From NCBI GenBank assembly GCA_025403435.1, contig CM046340.1, forward strand, positions 10,836,916-10,900,915: 64,000 nucleotides of DNA, written 5' to 3'. The stretch comes from Artocarpus heterophyllus. Lineage: Eukaryota > Streptophyta > Magnoliopsida > Rosales > Moraceae. The notes beneath the pieces are model-generated. The model was not told the DNA's origin. It saw only the letters and a program-made list of their open reading frames with translations, and searched no databases. Each line of letters begins with the position of its first letter. Position 1 is the first letter of the stretch. The position numbers and the translations under genes are program-made. Below are positions 24,131 to 35,612 of the stretch, piece by piece.

Positions 24131-26000
24131 TGCTGCCAAAAAATGTTTTTTTGTTAATGATTCAATACAAAGTTCTAATATAATGAAGAATTATAACATT
24201 TGAAAATATTTATTGTATTCAATTGAAATGTAACTTTTCCCTTAAAAAGTTTGAAATGAGAAAAAATTATATTATATTTTTAAAAATATTGATATTTTAT
24301 ATTTATATTTACAATTGTATATTGTCTAGCCCATATGTATATGTATAGTAGGGTGTGAGACCATAAAACTATTGTTTACCTGGGTCCCAACATGCTTTTT
24401 GGGAGAACATAGTTTTATGCTTTAAGAGAGTAAAGGTATAATAGTTGTATCTTGGATATTTAAAAATTTTGAGACTATCGTTTGTATTTTTGTAATTATC
24501 CAAAATTAATCTCTGACGTTAAATTTATTAGTTGTGCAAAAAGACACTATTATTTTTAATGGTCAAAACTTGAAAAACCCCAAAAACCAGCTATACTGAT
24601 ATTCGATTATTTTTTAGCATTTTAGCCTTTTTTTTTTTCAGATACTTGACAAAGTTGTTCTCACTAAAAGAACACAGTGTTTCTTTTATATATGGCCAAA
24701 AAAAAAAAAAATCTTTTCCACGCAGTTAATTGCCCTTCGCACGGAGAAAAAACCACTTGTAATAAGTTATACAAAATCAGACAGTCAGAGCTCAAACTCA
24801 GCCCAAAGAAACAATCGAGCTTCGGCAAAGCAAATTAATCTAGCTAATTATAAAAGTGTTTTTTTTAAAAAAAGTATAAGATTATATTAAAATTTCAATA
24901 TATATATATATATACATAATAAATATTTTATATATTTACATATGTGGTACATTGAATAAGTTCATATTATCTTAGATTATGAAAAATTCAACCAAAAACT
25001 ACCCAACGATAAATCGGATTAGGTGAGTTACTGCAAATTATTATTCAGGCTCGTCAGATTCATATAATTTTAGGTTTTATTGAGTGAATTAAATTGGATT
25101 TATTAGATTCTCAGATTTTTTGTTCACCTCTAGCCAAAACATTGGAGCTCCTAAGAAGTTAAAAGAAATAAAACTATTACTTGTTTAATCACCCAAAGAG
25201 TAGCAAATATCATGGGTTAGGCTTCCTAAAGTATGAAACACCTTATTCTTAACCGCACAAAAAAAAAAAAAAAAAAAAATTGGCCGATTCAGACTCGGTA
25301 AATGAAATAGACCTACCATTATCAAAAGCACAAAGAAAGACAAGAGTCCACAGATGTTGTTTAATTAGATAAACGCAAGGGAGAATCATACATTCTCACA
25401 TTTCAATTAAATGTCCATTATCATCCCATAACTACATTACTAAATAAAATTAAATGAATCATTAATTGGGGTTTATTTCTCATGCCAACTTGGAAGTTGT
25501 ACTTTGAGTTTGACATAATCTTTGTTTGTACAAGCATAAAATTACACGACAAAGAAAAACAAAAATCACACTCAATGAAAATTGAAGAAAGTTATTACAA
25601 TAAATTTTTTGTTGTTTTTTCAATAGGCGAAAGATGAGCATGGTCGGTTGGGTAGGTTTTTTTTTTTTTTTTTAAAGAAAGTAGTCAAATTTTTTAGTAA
25701 TGATTTTTGAAAATGGCTTGATCCTCATACTCTTTTCTTATCTCCTCTCATATGTTGTGGTTGTAATTTCTTTCGACATTAGCAAGTCAGCAAGGATCCT
25801 AGAAATAGCGAGGCTTTGCAATTGAATAATGTATTTACAATAATTGATTTATCAATCTTAATCTATGTTATCTTCTAGGAAAAAAAATTAAAATTATTTG
25901 TTATATCTTTGAGCCTAAAAACCAGAAAATCAAACATTAACCTAGATTTGCACATGCTAGCCTCATATTAGAAATTAACGCTGTATCATGGGGAAAACTG
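24131..26000. other. Intergenic, AT-rich, no gene supported
   Basis: Contains (TA)n near 24898-24915, an A tract at about 25258-25279 and T tracts. No protein-like frame seen. Confidence 0.5.
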
Positions 26001-26004
26001 AAAA

Positions 26005-26235
26005 GCTCTAATTGGATGTTTGAGAGCATTGGTTCGAACCAATTTTGGTTAAAAAGATTATAGTATGTGAAAGCTTTACATTGTAGTTAACTTTTTCTCG
26101 ACGCTGTCATATATGAGAACTTTTTACTATAGCAATTAAAAGTTTTGGATGAAACTAAAAATACCAAACACTGAATTGAAAAATTCCTAAAACTCAAATC
26201 AGTTAAAATTGAAATTTGTTAAGCGAAAAATCATC
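26005..26235. repeat. MITE of the dispersed family
   Basis: The segment opens ATTGGATGTTTGAGAGCATTG and includes GTATGTGAAAGCTTTACATTG and ATATGAGAACTTTTTACTATAG. It closes with a GTTAAGCGAAAAATC-type end. Confidence 0.45.
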
Positions 26236-26929
26236 GACTATTTAACAAAACGCATATAAAACTCTTGACTTGAATTATTTCTTAAAAACTGGCCAGTCTA
26301 CAATTTCTCTTTTACTATGACACTTACGTTACACGTTTTGTGACTACTTTGAATATTTTGAACATCACCATGAGAAAAAGAAAAAGGAAAAAATAAAAAA
26401 TAAAAGGCACAACAAAAGTGTGAAATAAAGCTACATTTATTAGTCCAAATTCCAAACAGTGAGCACCTCAAAAAATTTTCTTCTATTTTCAGCAAGAGAA
26501 GGGAAGAAAAATCAAATGGGCCAATGCATCGCGGACCCATCTCATCGCATTTACAGCTAGCATACAGCGTCAGGAATTCATGAGAATGGAGTTAAAATAC
26601 AACCATGTATAGAAAATAAAAAAATATTTTAATTATAATAATGGTATTCATGTCTTATACAACAGTATTAGAATATAATAAAATTTTACTAGTCATCTTA
26701 AACTATTCATGTAGTTTTGCAGTATAAAATGTGAATATGAATATAATAAATAATTTTATTAAGAAAATTACATGTTATACTACACTTTTAAAATGTGTTT
26801 ATTTATATCACATTAAAAAAGTGCCACACTGCCTTTTTTTTACGACCAATTCATAGACAGACTTCTAACACTCTCTCAACAGTTTATTTTTCCTTCTCTC
26901 TGATCAATCTATTTTTATTTTTTTTTGGG

Positions 26930-27605
26930 TGGCATAGGGCCCCGTTTGGCATTGCTTTTAGAGGATTTTTTAGCTTCTATAACTGCATATAGCTTTAAGT
27001 TGTTTGGTAGAAACTGCTTTTATAAAGTTGTTTTTAAAAATTGTTGCCTAGTAGAAAAAGTTAAGAAGCAGGTCTAGGGTTACTTTTTTACAACAGCTTC
27101 TGCTATCATAATTTAAAATTACTAAAATAAACTTGATAGTGATACATCATTCCTAATTTATCTATTTTTCATAACGAATTAAAATACCATCATACAGTAA
27201 GTTTAGAATTAATTTATAAGACAAATTTAATGTCATTGTGCTTTTTTAGAGTGATTGTTTTTACCTGCATGTATAATTTATTTTGTTTAGTAAAAGTAAT
27301 TTATTTTTTAAGAAGTATATTAAATACTAAAAATAAAATTATATCTTATTAGCATTTTTATGTATGATGAATATTACATATGTTAACCTTAATATTAAAA
27401 TTAAAAACTAAAGCTATAAACATGCTTAGTAAATGTGTCTATTTTCATCATTATACATCTGTATAACAATTTTATACATAGTTTACCTTTGCTTTTAGTA
27501 TTCACAGCAATTTTAATAATAATTTACCAAATGTCTATTTGCATATAGACTACAGTACAACATAACAAAAAACAAAAACACAATACAATAATGCCAGATA
27601 GACCA
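26930..27605. repeat. Possible hAT-like non-autonomous element
   Basis: A left end GGGCCCCGTTTGGCATTGC is typical of hAT-related MITEs in plants. A weak partner ATAATGCCAGATAGACC lies near 27590-27605. The 670-bp interior is AT-rich and non-coding. The right edge is uncertain. Confidence 0.35.
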
Positions 27606-29220
27606 TAATAAGTTTTAAAAATGTGTTGCATTCATAAAAAATATTTCAAAAAATAATATTTATAAAAATTTATCTTTTCTATTTTTAAAACATCTTTTAA
27701 TTCCTTATGTTTCAATTTTACTCACATAAATGTGTCATATAAATTAATTTGTAACACGAGTTTATGTGGTTTAAATCCGTAAGTCTAGTTTAAACCGATA
27801 TTTGATTATACATTTATTGACTAAATAGATTCAAAACTACTTGTTTAAATTATAAGGTTCAAAACCACATGATTTTCGATACGTTATCCAATAAAAACGT
27901 AACTTTTACGAGAATATTTAGAAACCAAATTAAAACTTTAAATATTGTATCATATGAAAATTTTACATTATAATAAATTTTTAATTTTTACTGTATCATA
28001 TAAAAACTTTTAAAAAAAAACTTAAATTAAAATAAAAACTATACATTGTAACAGTTATAACTTTTTAGTTTATATTAAATTATCAAACAAAACCTACCAT
28101 GTAAAGAGTTGACAAAGACTTCACCTGGTTTTACCATAAAAAATGTTGGTAAAAACCCGACATTCACGGCCCATGCACGTGCTCACACGGTCTCCGGGGA
28201 TCTGTCCCAATCTTGATGGCCTTTTGGATGATCATCACCAACGGCTCCAATCCAACGGCTACAGTTCTGTCATCAGAAAACTTACAGTAATCCATAACCA
28301 AATCATTGATTGTAAAAGTTTTGGGTCATATCAATGGAAAAAATAATAAAGAAATAAGAAAATCAACAATAAAATTCATAACAGTGGGGCCTTGTGATTG
28401 ATCTCTAGCTTTTTCTTAAATTTTCAAGTACGGAATTTGTCATTAAAGGCTGTTGTTCCAACGTCGCACGTACGCAATGATGAAATTCTTCGGTAGAGCT
28501 TTCCGTAGGGGATCACTTCTCGTAATGAGGGCAAAAGAGTCAACATTTCTTGATGTTGAAATGTTGACTTTTCTAAGCCATTTTCACCCGACGTTTATTT
28601 CAAACGGTTCCGTTGCACGCTGTAATGTTTCTAGAAAAAACTTCGTTATACTATTTTTCAAAAAAAAAAAAAAAAAGAACTTTCTATTTTTACAGCACAC
28701 CAAGTTTACCGACACAATTATTGCCAGAAAGAGTAGATTCATTGGATAAAATTTCCATTAAGAAATTTACTTATTAATCACCCTAGATAGATGATACGAC
28801 AGTTAATTAAAATATTTATTAGTTAAATATAAGGTGTGGCTGAGTTAAAAAGATATTACTCAAAATTTAGTAGAGAATTTTTAATAAGATATGCAAAAAA
28901 AAAAAAAAAGCTTATATCAACGATATTACGCAGTCGGAAAATGTTACGTTTTATCAAATTTTATTTATTTTGTCTTCTTTTTTTATTTGATGTAATTCTG
29001 CTTTGTGTACAACATTTGCACTTTAAGGTTTCCAAAATTAAATAGATAACTCAATGACTACCGTGTTATTTTTCATTTTTACCCAAGTGCAACTTCACTC
29101 AAATCTAACAAAATCTTTCATTTCTAACATTATTATTTTAATAAATTAATTTCATCACTAACATGATGAAATAAGTGCAATTTTAATTTAATAATAACTA
29201 TTTTTACCTTTTAACTTCTA

Positions 29221-29400
29221 CAGGGTGTTTGAGAAGTATGGTTAGAACTGAAAGTTTTAAACTAAAAACTCTAACATATGAGAGCTTTATAATATATTTT
29301 ATTTTTTTTATCATTGTAGTATGTGAAAACTTTACACTATAACAACTAAAAGTTTTTTTTTAAAATTAAAATTGAATTTACCAAACAACCTTTAGGGTTG
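29221..29400. repeat. MITE of the dispersed family
   Basis: Starts CAGGGTGTTTGAGAAGTATGG and ends TTACCAAACAACCTTTAGGG, with CATATGAGAGCTTTATAATAT and TATGTGAAAACTTTACACTA inside. Confidence 0.5.
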
Positions 29401-29650
29401 ATAGTTTGACGGTATGCAAAATTAGATAGTCTTGTTTAAGGGAGTGATTGAAACTCTAAAGATTACAGTATAAAAAAAATTATTACTGTATAAAATTTTT
29501 ACATGTTAAAATGTGCCGTTGAAATATTAGAGTTTAGACCTTTTTTTCAAACATCTTAGATATAAATACGATTCCTACTTAACCTGAGGTTAAAAAGAAT
29601 ACAATATGACGAATATGTCCTCAGGATCTGATCTAATGCGTGTGTGTTTA

Positions 29651-29657
29651 CACATAC

Positions 29658-29708
<51 letters not shown>
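29651..29708. repeat. (CATA)n/(TA)n microsatellite
   Basis: ACATACATACATACATA passes into an uninterrupted TA run to 29708. This is a likely length-variable locus upstream of the WVD2-like gene. Confidence 0.95.
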
Positions 29709-29709
<1 letters not shown>

Positions 29710-30253
29710 TTAGGGGAAATGACGCCTTGTAAACCAACCATATATACATAACGGCGTGATGGAAGAGAAGAAGGAAGGGAGAGGACAAAAAGACAACCGG
29801 CAATGCACATGATGACTGACTGATGCAGAAAAAGAAAAAACGTTTTAAGGCCTTTGCTTTTAGATTTCAGATAGTACCCGTAAGTAACCCACTCACCTCT
29901 CTCTTTCTCTCTTCAATGAGACTTTGTTGGTCAGCCAAAACTGCAAGATCTGGAGAAGCAATCACACACTTGTTCTTTATCTTTTTCTTTACATTCCTGA
30001 CTTCTTTCTAATCAAATCCAATGACCAGTTTTATTCTTTATATCCAAAGCTACATATCACAACTGGGCTGTACTACTATCAGATTTTCCTCAGATTGCCT
30101 TCTTATCATGTGAAATCTTCTGATAAACCTTTGCTTTATATATATATATATATATTTATATATTTGGGTGGATTTTGTGTTATTTACACTTTCGTCCTTA
30201 TTTATTGTGACATTGAAGTTTTGTGATTTTGATGGATAGTGATAATAGTAGCA

Positions 30254-33200
30254 ATGGCAGGGGAGCTTGATGAAGATTCCTTTAGCATTAGCCTTCAGGC
30301 AAGCCTGTCTTTAATTTGCGTCTTGCTTATTCTCTACATTAAGTTATTGTAATTGCCACTCGCTTTTTCTAAGCGGTTCATAGCGAAAATTTGATGAATT
30401 AATTTTCAATTTTTTTTCAAAAAAAGAAAATGAACTCAATAAAAAAAGATAGATCTTCTCCCCCTCAACTTGATCTTCCTTTTACTGTTGAGAGGAATTT
30501 TATTGGAAAGTGTATGCCAAGCAGAAGAGTAATGGTCTGGATTTGCAGTAGGTGCTATAAAACTTCTTGAGACATTTTTTTGTTTTTTTAATTTATTTCT
30601 GATGGTGGGATCTTAAAATCAATCATAGGGCAGGATCCAAAGATCTAGTGTTTACTAAGACACTTAACTTGCAATTTGATTCATAGGATAATATAGACTT
30701 AAGGATTTTCTTTTTCTTAATTTTAAAGGAACCAAGCCTTCCACATCTGAAGTGTCAAAATTGTTAATTAACCTTGGTACTGCTAATCTCCATTGCACAA
30801 TATTGTATTTAGTTGTAGATGATCTCATTTTTGAGCATTCCTTCTTTGGCTTCACATTAGATGAAAATTATTAGATGAAAAAACTAAATTGATTTAAATA
30901 GATACTTATAATGGTTCCCTTTTCTGGTTTTTCTTTTTCAATAAATTTTGCAGGGTGATTCTTTCGTACACTCTGGTTCCGTATCGTTTGGACGATTTGA
31001 GACCGAGTCCTTATCTTGGGAAAGGAGGTCATCTTTCTCTCACAATAAATATCTAGAGGAGGTTGAGAAATGCTCAAAGCCAGGATCAGTTATTCAAAAG
31101 AAAGCTTACTTTGAGGCTCATTTCAAGAAGAAAGGTCTTAGGAGACCAGATTCATTCGAGTACTATAGTGGGACAGATTATCAAGTTAGTGAAAACAGTG
31201 TCTCAGACAGAAGCGATTGCAGAGAAGAACTTGATCAGAATGAACGTGAAGGTGTTCACTATCCTCATTTCTACGAGAGCCCCGAAGGCTCATACGACTA
31301 TCATGGAGATTGTGAAGCGACAGGACATGAAAGAGAGGATCAAGAGTACCATGGAGATTATGAAATGACAGAATGCGAAAGAGAAGATCATGGGGTTCAA
31401 GAGTATCTTGGAGGGTGTGGAGTGAAAGAATGCGAAAGAGAAGATTCCGGGGTATCCTTTTCAAATCCTCCGAAGGAACCTGCAATGAGTGATTCTGATG
31501 TCTTGCTTGATGGTGAAGTTGTTCAAAGTGTTGATTTTGAAGCACATCAAACTGAAATCAGCTGTGACAAGAGTTTTTCGGTTAGTGATGAATCACAGAT
31601 CACAAGAGTTTATCAGAAGCAAGATTTCAATGCAGAAAAGGATGATGAATCATCTTGTTCAGTTGAGTTTTCCAAGACTGAAAAGGACAGAAAAGTTGAA
31701 GAAACTAGTTTTGGAACACAGCAAACGTCTTCCCAAAAGGTTTTTTTTCCCGAACTATTTGAGTGTCTGAAATATTTTACTGCTCTATAAGAAACAAATG
31801 TGCCTTAAATTTTCCAACTCTTGTCATGCCTTTTTTTTCCCAGCAGTTAAAGCCTGCAATAGAATCCAAACATTCCAAGTCCAGAGTTGCTTCCCTGAAC
31901 AATGTTTCTCCAGTCAAGAAAAACATTTCTAGTGATATATCTAAAGACCCTTTAAGGAAACCTATCAGAAGGAAGAGAGAGCTTGTTGAAAGAACAAAAA
32001 AAGCAAATCAAACATCAAATCCAACTATCCAAACTACAAGTCCTGTAAGCAAGGCTTCAGTATCAGAGGTAAACATTAGTATTTTGTCTTCACAAGATTC
32101 TTCACTTCAAAGTACCGACTTTCCCTTTTTTAATCCCCCCTTTTTTTTTTTTTCATTTGACATTTCTTTTCATGGTTTCCGTGGTCAGAAGACAACATTG
32201 GTCCATGAGAGTAGAAGGTACTTGTTTCTTGGGAGTAAAATCTTCTTTCTTTAGTAGGGAATAGAAGCTCAAAAGGGTTTGTGTTTTATTGCCACAGGGG
32301 GGAAAATGAATCAATGGAAAGAAAAGTTGGAGAGAGTCGGATTTCTTCATCCAAAGATCAAGCCAGATTATTCCGAATGCCCAACAGGTTTATAGTGAAT
32401 CCAACACAAACTCTCAATATTTCAATCTATTTAAACCTCTGAACCTAATGCAGATTCCTTTTTACAGGCTTAACAAAGGGAATTCGACCAAGTCCGATAC
32501 AAGGTCAATAGGATTCAATTTCAGAAGTGATGAGCGAGCAGAAAGGCGGAAAGAGGTTAGCCTTACATGCTGTTTTACTTTATATTACTTCTTTGTTTTT
32601 AAATTAAGTTATAGGCTTAGATTGCTTATAACATTGTACTTGTGGCTCATTGTGAGGCAGTTCTATATGAAGTTGGAGGAGAAAATGCATGCTAAGGAAG
32701 CTGAGATGAACAAGATCCAAGCAAAAACTCAGGTATGAGGAATCATCAAATTTGTTTTTTTAATTATTTTTATTAATGCTTTTTTTTAGGCATGTCTTAC
32801 AAGCTACTTGGTGCGTTGTACATTATGCAGGTAGTGGTGCTATAATCTTTTGTTAATTGAAAGCTAAATTAGAAACAGTTATTTTAGATGAGGAAATTTG
32901 TGTGAATTTTGTGCTTATTGTTGATGCAAGTTAAAGCGTTTCTGCTAGATTCTTAGGTCTTAAAATTCATGCTATAAATTCAGTATGTTAAGCTGCTTTT
33001 TCTGCAGGAAAAGACAGAAGCCGAGATCAGGCAACTTCGGAAAAGCCTCAATTTCAAAGCAACACCAATGCCATCTTTCTACCATGTTAATGAAAATAAG
33101 GTATTTAGACTTTTCATGAATTTGACAAGTACATTTAAAGTTACTGTTGTGCCTGCGTGCATAATATTTATATGCCTTGTGTATCACTTGTGAAATTGGG

Positions 33201-34028
33201 AGAAAGACCTACAAAACAAACTTGAGCACTTCAAAGATTAAAGTCAGTAATGGGAAAAAAAGTTATGAGGGAGAAAAAGTGATACAATCGAATGAAATAG
33301 AGAACTGTCAAGAATGTTGAATACAAAATAAAGACCCCAATAGTATATTATAATGATAAATACGAGAAATTATCGTTGTGGTAGGACTTGATTTTCTGAT
33401 CGTAGTGTTTATCCCTTATCAAGTGATGAATTCAAATACAAATTCCGCTTGAAATAGAACTCCTTTTAGTCGTTGTTTGAATATGTGCTGGATAGAAATT
33501 CATCCAACAACCTATCAGAACTTAATTCTGTTCATGTTGGATGCTAATGTGGTATAAACTTAGTTAATCCTTTGAAGGTAAACTGGCAATGAACTAGACT
33601 AAACACTTTTTTTTCAGGGTGGATCTGATAGGAGCAAAATCAGCAAAGAAAGAAGTAAGTCAACAAGTTCAAGAAGTGGAGCTTCTTTGGAATTTCCATC
33701 AGATTCAAAGGCAGGACTTGACCAAGCTCAAGCAACCGAACAAACTGAAGACACTGCAACATCTCCAACACCATTGTCCCAAAAAAACCCTGAAACGACA
33801 AAAAAAGACTTCGCGAGTGAGAAGAAAGAAAGGGACCGAGATGCTAACAAGATCAACCTGTCGAATATTGGAGACTGGCAAGGTTTCAAGAGGGCAGAGA
33901 GTACTCGACAGGAAGGCGAAAACTGGAGCCAAAAGAAACGTCAACGGGGTGGTGGCGAGGAAGAGCATGAAAGGCGTCGGAATGAATCATCATCTTGCAG
34001 TTCATGTTGCCTCCTGAACAGAAACTGA
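30254..34028 (+). CDS. WVD2-like (WVD2-like 7 type) TPX2-family microtubule-associated protein, nine exons
   Basis: Modelled exons: 30254-30298, 30954-31739, 31844-32068, 32189-32217, 32298-32387, 32468-32555, 32661-32732, 33008-33100, 33618-34028. All junctions keep frame, giving about 612 aa. The N-terminus (MAGELDEDSFSISLQ, then GDSFVHSGSVSFGRFETESL, and KCSKPGSVIQKKAYFEAHFK) is the family signature. A TPX2-type basic helical domain follows at about residues 406-476 (FNFRSDERAERRKE, YMKLEEKMHAKEAEMNKIQA, LRKSLNFKATPMPSFYH). Such proteins bind cortical microtubules and affect cell elongation. Exon 2 includes three acidic, Glu/Tyr-rich repeats (31300-31455). Oddities: intron 1 has a GC donor, exon 3 has a CAGCAG acceptor, and the C-terminus has competing frames. 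A polyadenylation-like AATAAA lies at about 34328. Confidence 0.9.
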
Positions 34029-34377
34029 AACTATACATTCTTTTTTTCTCCCATCATGTGTTCTAATTAAGTTTTTAGTAGGTCAAGTCCCATGTAACGT
34101 GCCTAAATCGTTGTACTTCTTCCAAAATAATCACAGTTGGTTTTTGTGGCTTGCGTGAATATTTTTTATACCTATGAATTAATTAATTGTTTAAAGCATG
34201 TTATGAAACATTTTAGTTTTATAGATAATAATGAGCAGTTTGGGGGAGATTTTTGAAATGGGAAATTATTTTTTTACCTTTTGTACATGGGAACATCGAT
34301 GTCCCGAATTCGTTTTTCTCATTATGTAATAAAATGCACAAAGTTACTCTATCGGTTGGTTGCTTGTGAATTTATAA

Positions 34378-34492
34378 GGTGTTTGGAAGAATAATTTAAA
34401 CCATTAATTAGGTTTGAGAATTGTAACATATGAACGCTTTATACTATTTATAATTTAAACTGATGACTTAAACTACTTTTCTAAACACTCTA
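34378..34492. repeat. MITE downstream of the WVD2-like gene
   Basis: The left end GGTGTTTGGAAGAATAATTT mirrors the right end, which on the minus strand reads TAGAGTGTTTAGAAAAGTAG. A central CATATGAACGCTTTATACTA is shared with other family members. Length about 115 bp. Confidence 0.65.
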
Positions 34493-34497
34493 TTAGA

Positions 34498-34615
34498 CTT
34501 TGTTTGGTACTCATGGTTGAGAGCAACTACAACATAAAGCTTTCAACAACTATATCTTAAACCAATATTGACTCTAATTATGGTTTTACTTGTGGGTATC
34601 AAACCAAGGCTTTTT
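34498..34615. repeat. Second MITE, adjacent
   Basis: Ends TTTGTTTGGTACTCATGG and, read on the minus strand, CTTGGTTTGATACCCACAAG are inverted relatives. It directly follows the previous MITE, so the two look like serial insertions. Confidence 0.55.
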
Positions 34616-35480
34616 GATTGGTTAGGAAAGCGACTCGTGTTGTTTCCAGGTCACCTTTGAAATGGATGAACTTTTTTTTTTCCTTCTTAAAACAAAAAAC
34701 AAAAACAGTGGAATGGGAAGCTGTTTTTAGGCGAAATATTTATTTTTGATTACTGGCTCTACGAACTCCGGGGTAAAATACAGCGTCCTTTTAAATGAAG
34801 TCCATTTAAACGGTTTCTTATTTCTATCAGTCTCTTGTATTGATGTCGTTTTTTGAGGTTGTTATACCTTCACCCTTTTAAATTTCGTTCCTGAGTTTGT
34901 TGTCGTTTTTATCTGGAGCTTTTTTCTGCCTGTCGTTTTGTCATAGAGGTCTTGTATTTGTCGTTTATGATATCATTGTTTCTGTTAAATTTTATGTTAT
35001 CTTTTTAGTTCGGTGTTCTTTTTTTGGCTGTCTTTTTTTTTTTTTTCTGGAATGTGCTGTCGTTTTCTGTGCATCATTATCTAAAGTTGTGTTGTAATTT
35101 TTGCGGTTTTGTGTTAGTTTTCCAATTCATGTCTTTTGAGTTGTTGTCTTTTTCTAGTGATGCCGTCTGCTCTTTTCGGTTTTTGAGTTGTTGTCGTTTG
35201 AAACTTGATCTTGTTTATGAGTTTATTGTAGTTTTCTCGTGCAAGTCCTTTTTGTGATGTAATTTTTGATCTTCCACTCGTGTTTTTCAATTGTGGTTGT
35301 TTTCCATTAATGTCGTTTTCCCAAACTGTCGTTTGGAATGTAAAGGTTTAAAACAAGGATAAAACATCACAACAGCTTTAAAACAAGAACTGGTGTTTAG
35401 AAAACTATAATTTATGAAAGAAAATAAGATTGTGAATGGTTTTTACAGTAAAAAAAAATGGTTCAAAGGGTTAGAACTTA
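34616..35480. other. T-rich stretch with TGTCGTTTT words, no gene supported
   Basis: 34840-35340 is a run of T-rich sequence with recurring TTGTCGTTTT or GTCGTTT words; open frames in it are Phe/Cys/Leu-rich and not gene-like. It may be a decayed repeat. Confidence 0.4.
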
Positions 35481-35487
35481 AAGGCTT

Positions 35488-35612
35488 GTTTGGCACATCG
35501 TATTATATTGTATTGTATTACATTGTATTTTTTATATATAATACAATACAATACAATGCAATGCAATAAAATACAACACAATATAATACGGTGTGCCAAA
35601 CATGCTATAAGG
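35488..35612. repeat. Palindromic TACAAT-rich MITE
   Basis: The left arm GTTTGGCACATCGTATTATA and the right arm, minus strand GTTTGGCACACCGTATTATA, are almost identical. The interior is ATTGTATTGTATT facing AATACAATACAAT around a TTTTTTATATATA loop. Almost the whole 120 bp folds on itself. It resembles the flanks of the 19.1-21.1 kb repeat. Confidence 0.8.

Larger units (their letters stand above)
28100..30253 (+). promoter_or_regulatory. Upstream region of the WVD2-like gene
   Basis: AT-rich sequence with a GC-richer island at 28140-28290 carrying TCCAACGGCTA at 28251-28261 and ACCAACGGCT at about 28237, which fit the mitosis-specific activator consensus. A MITE-like stretch lies at 29221-29400, (CATA)n/(TA)n at 29651-29708, and a CT-rich leader near 29895-29915. 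The leader probably starts in 29.8-30.0 kb; no other gene supported. Confidence 0.35.

Noticed and set aside
33619..34017. Separate 132-codon gene over the last WVD2-like exon
   Set aside because: It overlaps the main frame by one base shift; only its last residues look family-like, which is reported as a C-terminal frame question instead.
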